Both the position numbers and the translations under genes were made by a program. Of a stretch of 64,000 nucleotides of DNA, positions 27,662 to 38,001 are shown in pieces. The notes under the pieces were generated by a model. The model did not search any database. It was not told where the DNA came from and was given only the letters and a program-made list of their open reading frames with translations. Source of the DNA: Petrolisthes cinctipes (lineage: Eukaryota; Arthropoda; Malacostraca; Decapoda; Porcellanidae); contig JAWQEG010000283.1 in NCBI GenBank assembly GCA_033782935.1, positions 2,294,001-2,358,000 of the forward strand. The letters run 5' to 3'. Each line of letters begins with the position of its first letter. Position 1 is the first letter of the stretch.

Positions 27662-30600
27662 GTGTTAGAGTATTTTCAAAATACATGCTCAAAACATACT
27701 GAAAATCGATCTTTTAGGTGCACAAAAGTCGATATGTTCATGCATCTTCAGTTCCCGTTTATATCTCAAATTCAGGCTCAAAACACCCGAAAATTCAATA
27801 TTTTGGGGTCCCAGAAGCAATCTGTACATGCCTACTCAGTGTTAGAGTATTTTCAAAATACAGGCCAAAAACATGCTGAAAATCGATATTTTAGATGCCC
27901 AAAGTCAATATATGCATGTATCTTCTGTACCCGTTTATATCTCAAATTCAGGCTCAAAACACCCGAAAATTCAATATTTTGGGGTCCCAGAAGCAATCTG
28001 TACATGCCTACACAGTGCTAGAATATTTTCAAAATATAGGCTAAAAACATGCTAAAAATCGACATTTTAGGTGCCAAAAAATCGATATCTCAAATTCAGT
28101 CCCAAAACACCCGAAAATTCGATATTTAGAGGTCCCAGAAGGTATCTGTACATGCCTACTCCGTGTTAGAGTATTTTCAAAATACAAGCCAAAAACATAC
28201 TGAAAATCGATCTTTTAGGTGCCCAAACGTCGATATGTGCATGCATCTTCTGTACCCGTTTATATCTCAAATTCTGGCCCTAAACACCCGAAAATTCGAT
28301 ATTTTGGGGTTCCAGAAGCGATCTGTACATGCCTACTCCGTGTTAGAGTATTTTCAAAATTCAGGCCCAAAATATGCTGAAAATCGATATTTTAGATGCC
28401 CAAAGTCAATATGTGCATGTATCTTCTGTACCCGTTTATATCTCAAATTCAGGCTCAAAACACTCGAAAATTCAATATTTTGGGGTCCCAGAAGCAACCT
28501 GTACATGCCTACACAGTGCTAGAATATTTTTAAAATATAGGCTAAAAACATGCTAAAAATCGACATTTTAGGTGCCAAAAAATCGATATCTCAAATTCAG
28601 TCCCAAAACACCCTAAAATTCGATATTTAGAGGTCCCAGAAGGTATCTGTACATGCCTACTCTGTGTTAAAGTATTTACAAAATACAGGCCAAAAACATA
28701 CTGAAAATCGATCTTTTAGGTGCCCAAAAGTCGATACGTGCATGCATCTTCTGTACCCGTTTATATCTCAAATTCTGGCCCTAAACACCCGAAAATTCGA
28801 TATTTTGGGGTCCCAGAAGCGATCTGTACATGCCTACTCCGTGTTAGAGTATTTTCAAAATTCAGGCCCAGAACATGCTGAAAATCGATATTTTTGGTGC
28901 CCAAAGTCAATGTGTGCATGTATCTTCTGTACCCGTTTATATCTCAAATTCAGGCTCAAAACACCCGAAAATTCAATATTTTGGGGTCCCAGAAGCAATC
29001 TGTACATGCCTACTCAGTGCTAGAATATTTTCAAAATATAGGCTAAAAACATGCTAAAAATCGATCTTTTAGGTGCCAAAAAGTCGATATCTCAAATTCA
29101 GTCCCAAACACCCGAAAATTCGATATTTAGGGGTCCCAGAAGCGATCTGTACATGCCTACTCCGTGTTAGAGTATTTTCAAAATACATGCTCAAAACATA
29201 CTGAAAATCGATCTTTTAGGTGCACAAAAGTCGATATGTGCATGCATCTTCAGTACCCGTTTATATCTCAAATTCAGGCTCAAAACACAAGAAAATTCAA
29301 TATTTTGGGGTCCCAGAAGCAATCTGTACATGCCTACTCCGTTTTAGAGTATTTTCAAAATTCAGGCCCAGAACATGCTGAAAATCGATATTTTTGGTGC
29401 CCAAAGTCAATGTGTGCATGTATCTTCTGTACCCGTTTATATCTCAAATTCAGGCTAAAAACACCCGAAAATTCAATATTTTGGGGTCCCTTAAGCAATC
29501 TGTACATGCCTACTCAGTGCTAGAATATTTTCAAAATATAGGCTAAAAACATGCTAAAAATCGATCTTTTAGGTGCCAAAAAGTCGATATCTCAAATTCA
29601 GTCCCAAACACCTGAAAATTCGATATTTAGGGGTCCCAGAAGCGATCTGTACATGCCTACTCCGTGTTAGAGTATTTTCAAAATACATGCTCAAAACATA
29701 CTGAAAATCGATCTTTTAGGTGCACAAAAGTCGATATGTGCATGCATCTTCAGTACCCGTTTATATCTCAAATTCAGGCTCAAAACACCCGAAAATTCAA
29801 TATTTTGGGGTCCCAGAAGCAATCTGTACATGCCTACTCCGTTTTAGAGTATTTTCAAAATTCAGGCCCAAAACATGCTGAAAATCGATATTTTTGGTGC
29901 CCAAAGTCAATATGTGCATATATCTTCTGTACACGTTTATATCTCAAATTCAGGCTCAAAACACCCGAAAATTCAATATTTTGGGGTCCCAGAAGCAATC
30001 TGTACATGCCTACTCAGTGTTAGAGTATTTTCAAAATATAGGCTAAAAACATGCTAAAAATCGACATTTTAGGTGCCAAAAAATCGATATCTCAAATTCA
30101 GTCCCAAAACACCCTAAAATTCGATATTTAGAGGTCCCAGAAGGTATCTGTACATGCCTACTCTGTGTTAGAGTATTTACAAAATACAGGCCAAAAACAT
30201 ACTGAAAATCGATCTTTTAGGTGCCCAAACGTCGATATGTGCATGCATCTTCTGTACCCGTTTATATCTCAAATTCTGGCCCTAAACACCCGAAAATTCG
30301 ATATTTTGGGGTCCCAGAAGCGATCTGTACATGCCTACTCCGTGTTAGAGTATTTTCAAAATTCAGGCCCAAAACATGCTGAAAATCGATATTTTAGATG
30401 CCCAAAGTCAATATGTGCATGTATCTTCTGTACCCGTTTATATCTCAAATTCAGGCTCAAAACACTCGAAAATTCAATATTTTGGGGTCCCAGAAGCAAC
30501 CTGTACATGCCTACACAGTGCTAGAATATTTTCAAAATATAGGCTAAAACATGCTAAAAATCGACATTTTAGGTGCCAAAAAATCGATATCTCAAATTCA

Positions 30601-31165
30601 GTCCCAAAACACCCTAAAATTCGATATTTAGAGGTCCCAGAAGGTATCTGTACATGCCTACTCTGTGTTAGAGTATTTACAAAATACAGGCCAAAAACAT
30701 ACTGAAAATCGATCTTTTAGGTGCCCAAAAGTCGATACGTGCATGCATCTTCTGTACCCGTTTATATCTCAAATTCTGGCCCTAAACACCCGAAAATTCG
30801 ATATTTTGGGGTCCCAGAAGCGATCTGTACATGCCTACTCCGTGTTAGAGTATTTTCAAAATTCAGGCCCAGAACATGCTGAAAATCGATATTTTTGGTG
30901 CCCAAAGTCAATGTGTGCATGTATCTTCTGTACCCGTTTATATCTCAAATTCAGGCTCAAAACACCCGAAAATTCAATATTTTGGGGTCCCAGAAGCAAT
31001 CTGTACATGCCTACTCAGTGCTAGAATATTTTCAAAATATAGGCTAAAAACATGCTAAAAATCGATCTTTTAGGTGCCAAAAAGTCGATATCTCAAATTC
31101 AGTCCCAAAACACCCGAAAATTCGATATTTAGAGGTCCCTGAAGCGATCTGTACATGCCTATTCC
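27662..31165. repeat. 4,329-bp super-repeat, copy 3 with 825-bp deletion
   Basis: Blocks start at 27662 Y, 28163 Z, 28664 X, 29164, 29664, 30165 and 30665. Relative to copies 1 and 2 it lacks a dimer plus one trimer (325 + 500 bp), so it measures 3,504 bp. The block at 29164 starts like 20506 and continues like 21331, which places the exchange inside homologous A2 monomers. GGGGTCCCTTAAGC at 29483 is seen only here. At 30253 this copy has TGTACCCG where copies 1 and 2 have TGTATCCG. Confidence 0.93.
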
Positions 31166-34100
31166 GTGTTAGAGTATTTTCAAAATACATGCTCAAAACA
31201 TACTGAAAATCGATCTTTTAGGTGCACAAAAGTCGATATGTTCATGCATCTTCAGTTCCCGTTTATATCTCAAATTCAGGCTCAAAACACCCGAAAATTC
31301 AATATTTTGGGGTCCCAGAAGCAATCTGTACATGCCTACTCAGTGTTAGAGTATTTTCAAAATACAGGCCAAAAACATGCTGAAAATCGATATTTTAGAT
31401 GCCCAAAGTCAATATATGCATGTATCTTCTGTACCCGTTTATATCTCAAATTCAGGCTCAAAACACCCGAAAATTCAATATTTTGGGGTCCCAGAAGCAA
31501 TCTGTACATGCCTACACAGTGCTAGAATATTTTCAAAATATAGGCTAAAAACATGCTAAAAATCGACATTTTAGGTGCCAAAAAATCGATATCTCAAATT
31601 CAGTCCCAAAACACCCGAAAATTCGATATTTAGAGGTCCCAGAAGGTATCTGTACATGCCTACTCCGTGTTAGAGTATTTTCAAAATACAAGCCAAAAAC
31701 ATACTGAAAATCGATGTTTTAGGTGCCCAAAAAGTCGATATGTGCATGCATCTTCTGTACCCGTTTATATCTCAAATTCTGGCCCTAAACACCCGAAAAT
31801 TCGATATTTTGGGGTCCCAGAAGCGATCTGTACATGCCTACTCCGTGTTAGAGTATTTTCAAAAATCAGGCCCAGAACATGCTGAAAATCGATATTTTTG
31901 GTGCCCAAAGTCAATGTGTGCATGTATCTTCTGTACCCGTTTATATCTCAAATTCAGGCTCAAAACACCCGAAAATTCAATATTTTGGGGTCCCAGAAGC
32001 AATCTGTACATGCCTACTCAGTGCTAGAATATTTTCAAAATATAGGCTAAAAACATGCTAAAAATCGATCTTTTAGGTGCCAAAAAGTCGATATCTCAAA
32101 TTCAGTCCCAAAACACCCGAAAATTCGATATTTAGAGGTCCCTGAAGCGATCTGTACATGCCTATTCCGTGTTAGAGTATTTTCAAAATACATGCTCAAA
32201 ACATACTGAAAATCGATCTTTTAGGTGCACAAAAGTCGATATGTTCATGCATCTTCAGTTCCCGTTTATATCTCAAATTCAGGCTCAAAACACCCGAAAA
32301 TTCAATATTTTGGGGTCCCAGAAGCAATCTGTACATGCCTACTCAGTGTTAGAGTATTTTCAAAATACAGGCCAAAAACATGCTGAAAATCGATATTTTA
32401 GATGCCCAAAGTCAATATATGCATGTATCTTCTGTACCAGTTTATATCTCAAATTCAGGCTCAAAACACCCGAAAATTAAATATTTTGGTGTCCCAGAAG
32501 CAATCTGTACATGCCTACACAGTGCTAGAATATTTTCAAAATATAGGCTAAAAACATGCTAAAAATCGACATTTTAGGTGCCAAAAAATCGATATCTCAA
32601 ATTCAGTCCCAGAACACCCTAAAATTCGATATTTAGAGGTCCCAGAAGGTATCTGTACATGCCTACTCCGTGTTAGAGTATTTTCAAAATACAAGCCAAA
32701 AACATACTGAAAATCGATGTTTTAGGTGCCCAAAAGTCGATATGTGCATGCATCTTCTGTACCCGTTTATATCTCAAATTCTGGCCCTAAACACCCGAAA
32801 ATTCGATATTTTGGGGTCCCAGAAGCGATCTGTACATGCCTACTCCGTGTTAGAGTATTTTCAAAATTCAGGCCCAAAACATGCTGAAAATCGATATTTT
32901 AGATGCCCAAAGTCAATATGTGCATGTATCTTCTGTACCCGTTTATATCTCAAATTCAGGCTCAAAACACTCGAAAATTCAATATTTTGGGGTCCCAGAA
33001 GCAACCTGTACATGCCTACACAGTGCTAGAATATTTTCAAAATATAGGCTAAAAACATGCTAAAAATCGACATTTTAGGTGCCAAAAAATCGATATCTCA
33101 AATTCAGTCCCAAAACACCCGAAAATTCGATATTTAGAGGTCCCTGAAGCTATCTGTACATGCCTATTCCGTGTTAGAGTATTTTCAAAATACATGCTCA
33201 AAACATACTGAAAATCGATCTTTTAGGTGCACAAAAGTCGATATGTTCATGCATCTTCAGTTCCCGTTTATATCTCAAATTCAGGCTCAAAACACCCGAA
33301 AATTCAATATTTTGGGGTCCCAGAAGCAATCTGTACATGCCTACTCAGTGTTAGAGTATTTTCAAAATACAGGCCAAAAACATGCTGAAAATCGATATTT
33401 TAGATGCCCAAAGTCAATATATGCATGTATCTTCTGTACCCGTTTATATCTCAAATTCAGGCTCAAAACACCCGAAAATTCAATATTTTGGGGTCCCAGA
33501 AGCAATCTGTACATGCCTACACAGTGCTAGAATATTTTCAAAATATAGGCTAAAAACATGCTAAAAATCGACATTTTAGGTGCCAAAAAATCGATATCTC
33601 AAATTCAGTCCCAAAACACCCGTAAATTCGATATTTAGAGGTCCCAGAAGGTATCTGTACATGCCTACTCCGTGATAGAGTATTTTCAAAATACAAGCCA
33701 AAAACATACTGAAAATCGATCTTTTAGGTGCCCAAACGTCGATATGTGCATGCATCTTCTGTACCCGTTTATATCTCAAATTCTGGCCCTAAACACCCGA
33801 AAATTCGATATTTTGGGGTCCCAGAAGCGATCTGTACATGCCTACTCCGTGTTAGAGTATTTTCAAAATTCAGGCCCAAAACATGCTGAAAATCGATATT
33901 TTAGATGCCCAAAGTCAATATGTGCATGTATCTTCTGTACCCGTTTATATCTCAAATTCAGGCTCAAAACACTCGAAAATTCAATATTTTGGGGTCCCAG
34001 AAGCAACCTGTACATGCCTACACAGTGCTAGAATATTTTTAAAATATAGGCTAAAAACATGCTAAAAATCGACATTTTAGGTGCCAAAAAATCGATATCT

Positions 34101-34172
34101 CAAATTCAGTCCCAAAACACCCTAAAATTCGATATTTAGAGGTCCCAGAAGGTATCTGTACATGCCTACTCT
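31166..34172. repeat. Mosaic of Y and Z trimers
   Basis: Blocks start at 31166 Y, 31667 (Z-type A joined to X-type B, 502 bp), 32169 Y, 32670 Z, 33171 Y and 33672 Z. The 31667 block shares GATGTTTTAGG and the extra A in CCCAAAAAGTCG with 18001, about 13.67 kb upstream. Its A-to-B junction reads TTTTCAAAAATCAGGCCC. The X member of the cycle is missing twice, giving Y-Z-Y-Z order. At 33672 the start reads GTGATAG. Confidence 0.89.
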
Positions 34173-37100
34173 GTGTTAGAGTATTTACAAAATACAGGCC
34201 AAAAACATACTGAAAATCGATCTTTTAGGTGCCCAAAAGTCGATACGTGCATGCATCTTCTGTACCCGTTTATATCTCAAATTCTGGCCCTAAACACCCG
34301 AAAATTCGATATTTTGGGGTCCCAGAAGCGATCTGTACATGCCTACTCCGTGTTAGAGTATTTTCAAAATTCAGGCCCAGAACATGCTGAAAATCGATAT
34401 TTTTGGTGCCCAAAGTCAATGTGTGCATGTATCTTCTGTACCCGTTTATATCTCAAATTCAGGCTCAAAACACCCGAAAATTCAATATTTTGGGGTCCCA
34501 GAAGCAATCTGTACATGCCTACTCAGTGCTAGAATATTTTCAAAATATAGGCTAAAAACATGCTAAAAATCGATCTTTTAGGTGCCAAAAAGTCGATATC
34601 TCAAATTCAGTCCCAAACACCCGAAAATTCGATATTTAGGGGTCCCAGAAGCGATCTGTACATGCCTACTCCGTGTTAGAGTATTTTCAAAATACATGCT
34701 CAAAACATACTGAAAATCGATCTTTTAGGTGCACAAAAGTCGATATGTGCATGCATCTTCAGTACCCGTTTATATCTCAAATTCAGGCTCAAAACACAAG
34801 AAAATTCAATATTTTGGGGTCCCAGAAGCGATCTGTACATGCCTACTCCGTTTTAGAGTATTTTCAAAATTCAGGCCCAAAACATGCTGAAAATCGATAT
34901 TTTTGGTGCCCAAAGTCAATATGTGCATATATCTTCTGTACCCGTTTATATCTCAAATTCAGGCTCAAAACACCCGAAAATTCAATATTTTGGGGTCCCA
35001 GAAGCAATCTGTACATGCCTACACAGTGCTAGAATATTTTCAAAATATAGGCTAAAAACATGCTAAAAATCGCCATTTTAGGTGCCAAAAAATCGATATC
35101 TCAAATTCAGTCCCAAAACACCCTAAAATTCGATATTTAGAGGTCCCAGAAGGTATCTGTACATGCCTACTCTGTGTTAGAGTATTTACAAAATACAGGC
35201 TAAAAACATACTGAAAATCGATCTTTTAGGTGCCCAAAAGTCGATACGTGCATGCATCTTCTGTACCCGTTTATATCTCAAATTCTGGCCCTAAACACCC
35301 GAAAATTCGATATTTTGGGGTCCCAGAAGCGATCTGTACATGCCTACTCCGTGTTAGAGTATTTTCAAAATTCAGGCCCAGAACATGCTGAAAATCGATA
35401 TTTTTGGTGCCCAAAGTCAATGTGTGCATGTATCTTCTGTACCCGTTTATATCTCAAATTCAGGCTCAAAACACCCTAAAATTCAATATTTTGGGGTCCC
35501 AGAAGCAATCTGTACATGCCTACTCAGTGCTAGAATATTTTCAAAATATAGGCTAAAAACATGCTAAAAATCGATCTTTTAGGTGCCAAAAAGTCGATAT
35601 CTCAAATTCAGTCCCAAACACCCGAAAATTCGATATTTAGGGGTCCCAGAAGCGATCTGTACATGCCTACTCCGTGTTAGAGTATTTTCAAAATACATGC
35701 TCAAAACATACTGAAAATCGATCTTTTAGGTGCACAAAAGTCGATATGTGCATGCATCTTCAGTACCCGTTTATATCTCAAATTCAGGCTCAAAACACAA
35801 GAAAATTCAATATTTTGGGGTCCCAGAAGCAATCTGTACATGCCTACTCCGTTTTAGAGTATTTTCAAAATTCAGGCCCAGAACATGCTGAAAATCGATA
35901 TTTTTGGTGCCCAAAGTCAATGTGTGCATGTATCTTCTGTACCCGTTTATATCTCAAATTCAGGCTAAAAACACCCGAAAATTCAATATTTTGGGGTCCC
36001 AGAAGCAATCTGTACATGCCTACTCAGTGCTAGAATATTTTCAAAATATAGGCTAAAAACATGCTAAAAATCGACATTTTAGGTGCCAAAAAGTCGATAT
36101 CTCAAATTCAGTCCCAAAACACCCGAAAATTCGATATTTAGAGGTCCCAGAAGGTATCTGTACATGCCTACTCCGTGTTAGAGTATTTTCAAAATACAAG
36201 CCAAAAACATACTGAAAATCGATCTTTTAGGTGCCCAAACGTCGATATGTGCATGCATCTTCTGTACCCGTTTATATCTCAAATTCTGGCCCTAAACACC
36301 CGAAAATTCGATATTTTGGGGTCCCAGAAGCGATCTGTACATGCCTACTCCGTGTTAGAGTATTTTCAAAATTCAGGCCCAGAACATGCTGAAAATCGAT
36401 ATTTTTGGTGCCCAAAGTCAATGTGTGCATGTATCTTCTGTACCCGTTTATATCTCAAATTCAGGCTAAAAACACCCGAAAATTCAATATTTTGGGGTCC
36501 CAGAAGCAATCTGTACATGCCTACTCAGTGCTAGAATATTTTCAAAATATAGGCTAAAAACATGCTAAAAATCGATCTTTTAGGTGCCAAAAAGTCGATA
36601 TCTCAAATTCAGTCCCAAACACCCGAAAATTCGATATTTAGGGGTCCCAGAAGCGATCTGTACATGCCTACTCCGTGTTAGAGTATTTTCAAAATACATG
36701 CTCAAAACATACTGAAAATCGATCTTTTAGGTGCACAAAAGTCGATATGTGCATGCATCTTCAGTACCCGTTTATATCTCAAATTCAGGCTCAAAACACC
36801 CGAAAATTCAATATTTTGGGGTCCCAGAAGCAATCTGTACATGCCTACTCCGTTTTAGAGTATTTTCAAAATTCAGGCCCAAAACATGCTGAAAATCGAT
36901 ATTTTTGGTGCCCAAAGTCAATATGTGCATATATCTTCTGTACCCGTTTATATCTCAAATTCAGGCTCAAAACACCCGAAAATTCAATATTTTGGGGTCC
37001 CAGAAGCAATCTGTACATGCCTACACAGTGCTAGAATATTTTCAAAATATAGGCTAAAAACATGCTGAAAATCGACATTTTAGGTGCCAAAAAATCGATA

Positions 37101-37175
37101 TCTCAAATTCAGTCCCAAAACACCCGAAAATTCGATATTTAGAGGTCCCAGAAGGTATCTGTACATGCCTACTCC
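34173..37175. repeat. Alternating X and A2-type trimers
   Basis: Blocks start at 34173 X, 34673 (A2 with B), 35174 X, 35674 (A2 with X-type B), 36175 (Z-type A with X-type B) and 36675 (A2 with B). Blocks at 34673, 35674 and 36675 share CTCCGTTTTAGAG with the 21331/21831 blocks, so this region comes from the same pool as the 4,329-bp super-repeat. Three of the six blocks are 500 bp because CAGTCCCAAACACCC has lost one A. Confidence 0.9.
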
Positions 37176-37183
37176 GTGTTAGA

Positions 37184-37198
37184 GTATTTTCAAAATAC
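37184..37198. other. 15-bp dyad symmetry in A monomer
   Basis: GTATTTTCAAAATAC is a perfect inverted repeat of two 7-bp arms around a central C, near the start of A1 and A2. In the X subtype the sequence is GTATTTACAAAATAC, which keeps 6-bp arms around a 3-bp centre. It could extrude as a small hairpin. No protein-binding identity is claimed. Confidence 0.85.
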
Positions 37199-37277
37199 AG
37201 GCCAAAAACATACTGAAAATCGATCTTTTAGGTGCCCAAAAGTCGATATGTGCATGCATCTTCTGTACCCGTTTATA
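37188..37277 (+). repeat. Half-monomer H2 (90 bp)
   Basis: The 177-bp monomer splits into two related halves. H2 runs from TTTCAAAAT to CGTTTATA. Its first half aligns without gaps to H1. Using the H2 of the B monomer and the H1 of A1, I count 36 identities in 46 positions, from AAATTC to the CCCA of GTGCCCA. The later part aligns with small gaps around TGTACATGCC / TGTGCATGCA. In C monomers H2 is cut to 61 bp. Confidence 0.8.
37246..37259. other. 14-bp alternating purine-pyrimidine tract
   Basis: ATATGTGCATGCAT alternates purine and pyrimidine for 14 bp and contains the palindrome TGCATGCA. B has a similar 14-bp tract, ATATGTGCATGTAT. Such tracts can adopt Z-form DNA under torsion. The 29-bp deletion that made C removes most of this tract. 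Confidence 0.6.
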
Positions 37278-37364
37278 TCTCAAATTCTGGCCCTAAACAC
37301 CCGAAAATTCGATATTTTGGGGTCCCAGAAGCGATCTGTACATGCCTACTCCGTGTTAGAGTAT
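37278..37364 (+). repeat. Half-monomer H1 (87 bp)
   Basis: Partner half of H2, from TCTCAAATTC to TTAGAGTAT, ending in the first bases of the next monomer in the phase used here. The shared core is CAAATTC-GGCCC-AAACA followed by GAAAA-TCGATATTTT and GTCCCA or GCCCA. H1 is full length in all three monomer types, whereas H2 is shortened in C. Confidence 0.8.
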
Positions 37365-37528
37365 TTTCAAAATTCAGGCCCAAAACATGCTGAAAATCGA
37401 TATTTTTGGTGCCCAAAGTCAATATGTGCATGTATCTTCTGTACCCGTTTATATCTCAAATTCAGGCTCAAAACACCCGAAAATTCAATATTTTGGGGTC
37501 CCAGAAGCAATCTGTACATGCCTACTCA
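37353..37528 (+). repeat. Exemplar monomer B (176 bp)
   Basis: Reference copy of the second monomer of the trimer. It carries TTCAGGCCCAAAACATGCTG, then TTTTTGGTGCCCAAAGTC with one A fewer than A, then GTGCATGTATC and TTCAATATTTTGGGG. A sister form, B', has CAAAATACAGGCCC and GATATTTTAGATGCCC instead; examples are at 5565 and 43482. B' usually accompanies A2. Some copies of B lack 10 bp at the end (166 bp) and some copies of B' lack 8 bp in the middle (168 bp). Confidence 0.94.
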
Positions 37529-37676
37529 GTGCTAGAATATTTTCAAAATATAGGCTAAAAACATGCTAAAAATCGATCTTTTAGGTGCCATAAAGTCGAT
37601 ATCTCAAATTCAGTCCCAAAACATCCGAAAATTCGATATTTAGGGGTCCCAGAAGCGATCTGTACATGCCTACTCC
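37529..37676 (+). repeat. Exemplar monomer C2 (148 bp, 29-bp deletion)
   Basis: Third monomer of the trimer. It begins GTGCTAGAATATTTTC and shows ATCTTTTAGGTGCCA, ATATTTAGGGGTCCC and AGAAGCGATC. Compared with A, 29 bp are missing where A runs from GTCGATAT through GCATGCATCTTC to TTTATATCTC. Both edges of the gap carry ATAT, so slippage or microhomology-mediated loss is a natural explanation. This copy has GCCATAAAGTCG in place of the usual GCCAAAAAGTCG. C2 is usually followed by A2, as here. Confidence 0.94.
37537..37551. other. 15-bp dyad symmetry in C monomer, covarying with A
   Basis: At the homologous place in C the sequence is ATATTTTCAAAATAT, again a perfect inverted repeat. Relative to A, both outer bases have changed (G to A on the left, C to T on the right), so pairing is kept. 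In B the same site reads GTATTTTCAAAATTC, where pairing is broken at the second position. B' copies keep the symmetric form. Confidence 0.82.
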
Positions 37677-37853
37677 GTGTTAGAGTATTTTCAAAATACA
37701 TGCTCAAAACATACTGAAAATCGATCTTTTAGGTGCACAAAAGTCGATATGTGCATGCATCTTCAGTACCCGTTTATATCTCAAATTCAGGCTCAAAACA
37801 CCCGAAAATTCAATATTTTGGGGTCCCACAAGCAATCTGTACATGCCTACACA
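37677..37853 (+). repeat. Exemplar monomer A2 (177 bp)
   Basis: Reference copy of the A2 monomer. Diagnostic bases are ACATGCTCAAAACATAC, GGTGCACAAAAGTCG, CATCTTCAGTACCCG, CAGGCTCAAAACACCC and TTCAATATTTTGGGG. The second half resembles B rather than A1, which suggests A2 arose by recombination between A-like and B-like monomers. The following monomer here is C1, giving a 325-bp A2-C1 dimer. A subtype with GATATGTTCATGC and CAGTTCCCG (here called Y) starts at 13494. Confidence 0.93.
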
Positions 37854-38001
37854 GTGCTAAAATATTTTCAAAATATAGGCTAAAAACATGCTAAAAATCG
37901 ACATTTTAGGTGCCAAAAAATCGGTATCTCAAATTCAGTCCCAAAACACCCGAAAATTCGATATTTAGAGGTCCCAGAAGGTATCTGTACATGCCTACTC
38001 C
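37854..38001 (+). repeat. Exemplar monomer C1 (148 bp)
   Basis: Second form of the short monomer. It differs from C2 by CGACATTTTAGGTGCC, AAAAAATCG, TATTTAGAGGTCCC and AGAAGGTATC, and is usually preceded by TACACAGTGCTAG rather than TACTCAGTGCTAG. It has the same 29-bp deletion as C2, so the deletion came before the C1/C2 split. C1 is normally followed by A1. In this copy GTGCTAG reads GTGCTAA and ATCGATAT reads ATCGGTAT. Confidence 0.92.

Larger units (their letters stand above)
37176..37352 (+). repeat. Exemplar monomer A1 (177 bp)
   Basis: Reference copy of the A1 monomer, first member of the trimer. It is recognised by CAGGCCAAAAACATAC near its start, GGTGCCCAAAAGTCGATATG in the middle and CTGGCCCTAAACACCC in the second half. 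It contains CpG sites at several positions where B has CA. 72 of its 177 bases are G or C by hand count. A1 is normally preceded by a C1 monomer. Subtypes are seen at 12993 onward (GTATTTACAAAATAC with GATACGTGC, here called X) and at 13995 onward (CAAGCCAAAAAC with CCAAACGTCG, here called Z). Confidence 0.95.

Noticed and set aside
19004..31165. LTR-type or other mobile element as the source of the 4,329-bp repeat
   Set aside because: The unit is wholly made of satellite monomers. It has no terminal repeats, target-site duplication or transposase/reverse transcriptase reading frame. Unequal exchange explains it.
37308..37325. Possible CENP-B box on the minus strand (TCGAATTTTCGGG)
   Set aside because: The box needs TTCG, four bases, A, two bases, then CGGG. 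Here CG and CGGG are six bases apart instead of seven, and the first T is missing. No proper match was found in the monomer.
37629..37660. Plant-type telomere heptamer TTTAGGG in C2 monomers
   Set aside because: It occurs once per monomer as part of ATATTTAGGGGTCCC and is never in tandem. In C1 the same site is TTTAGAGG.
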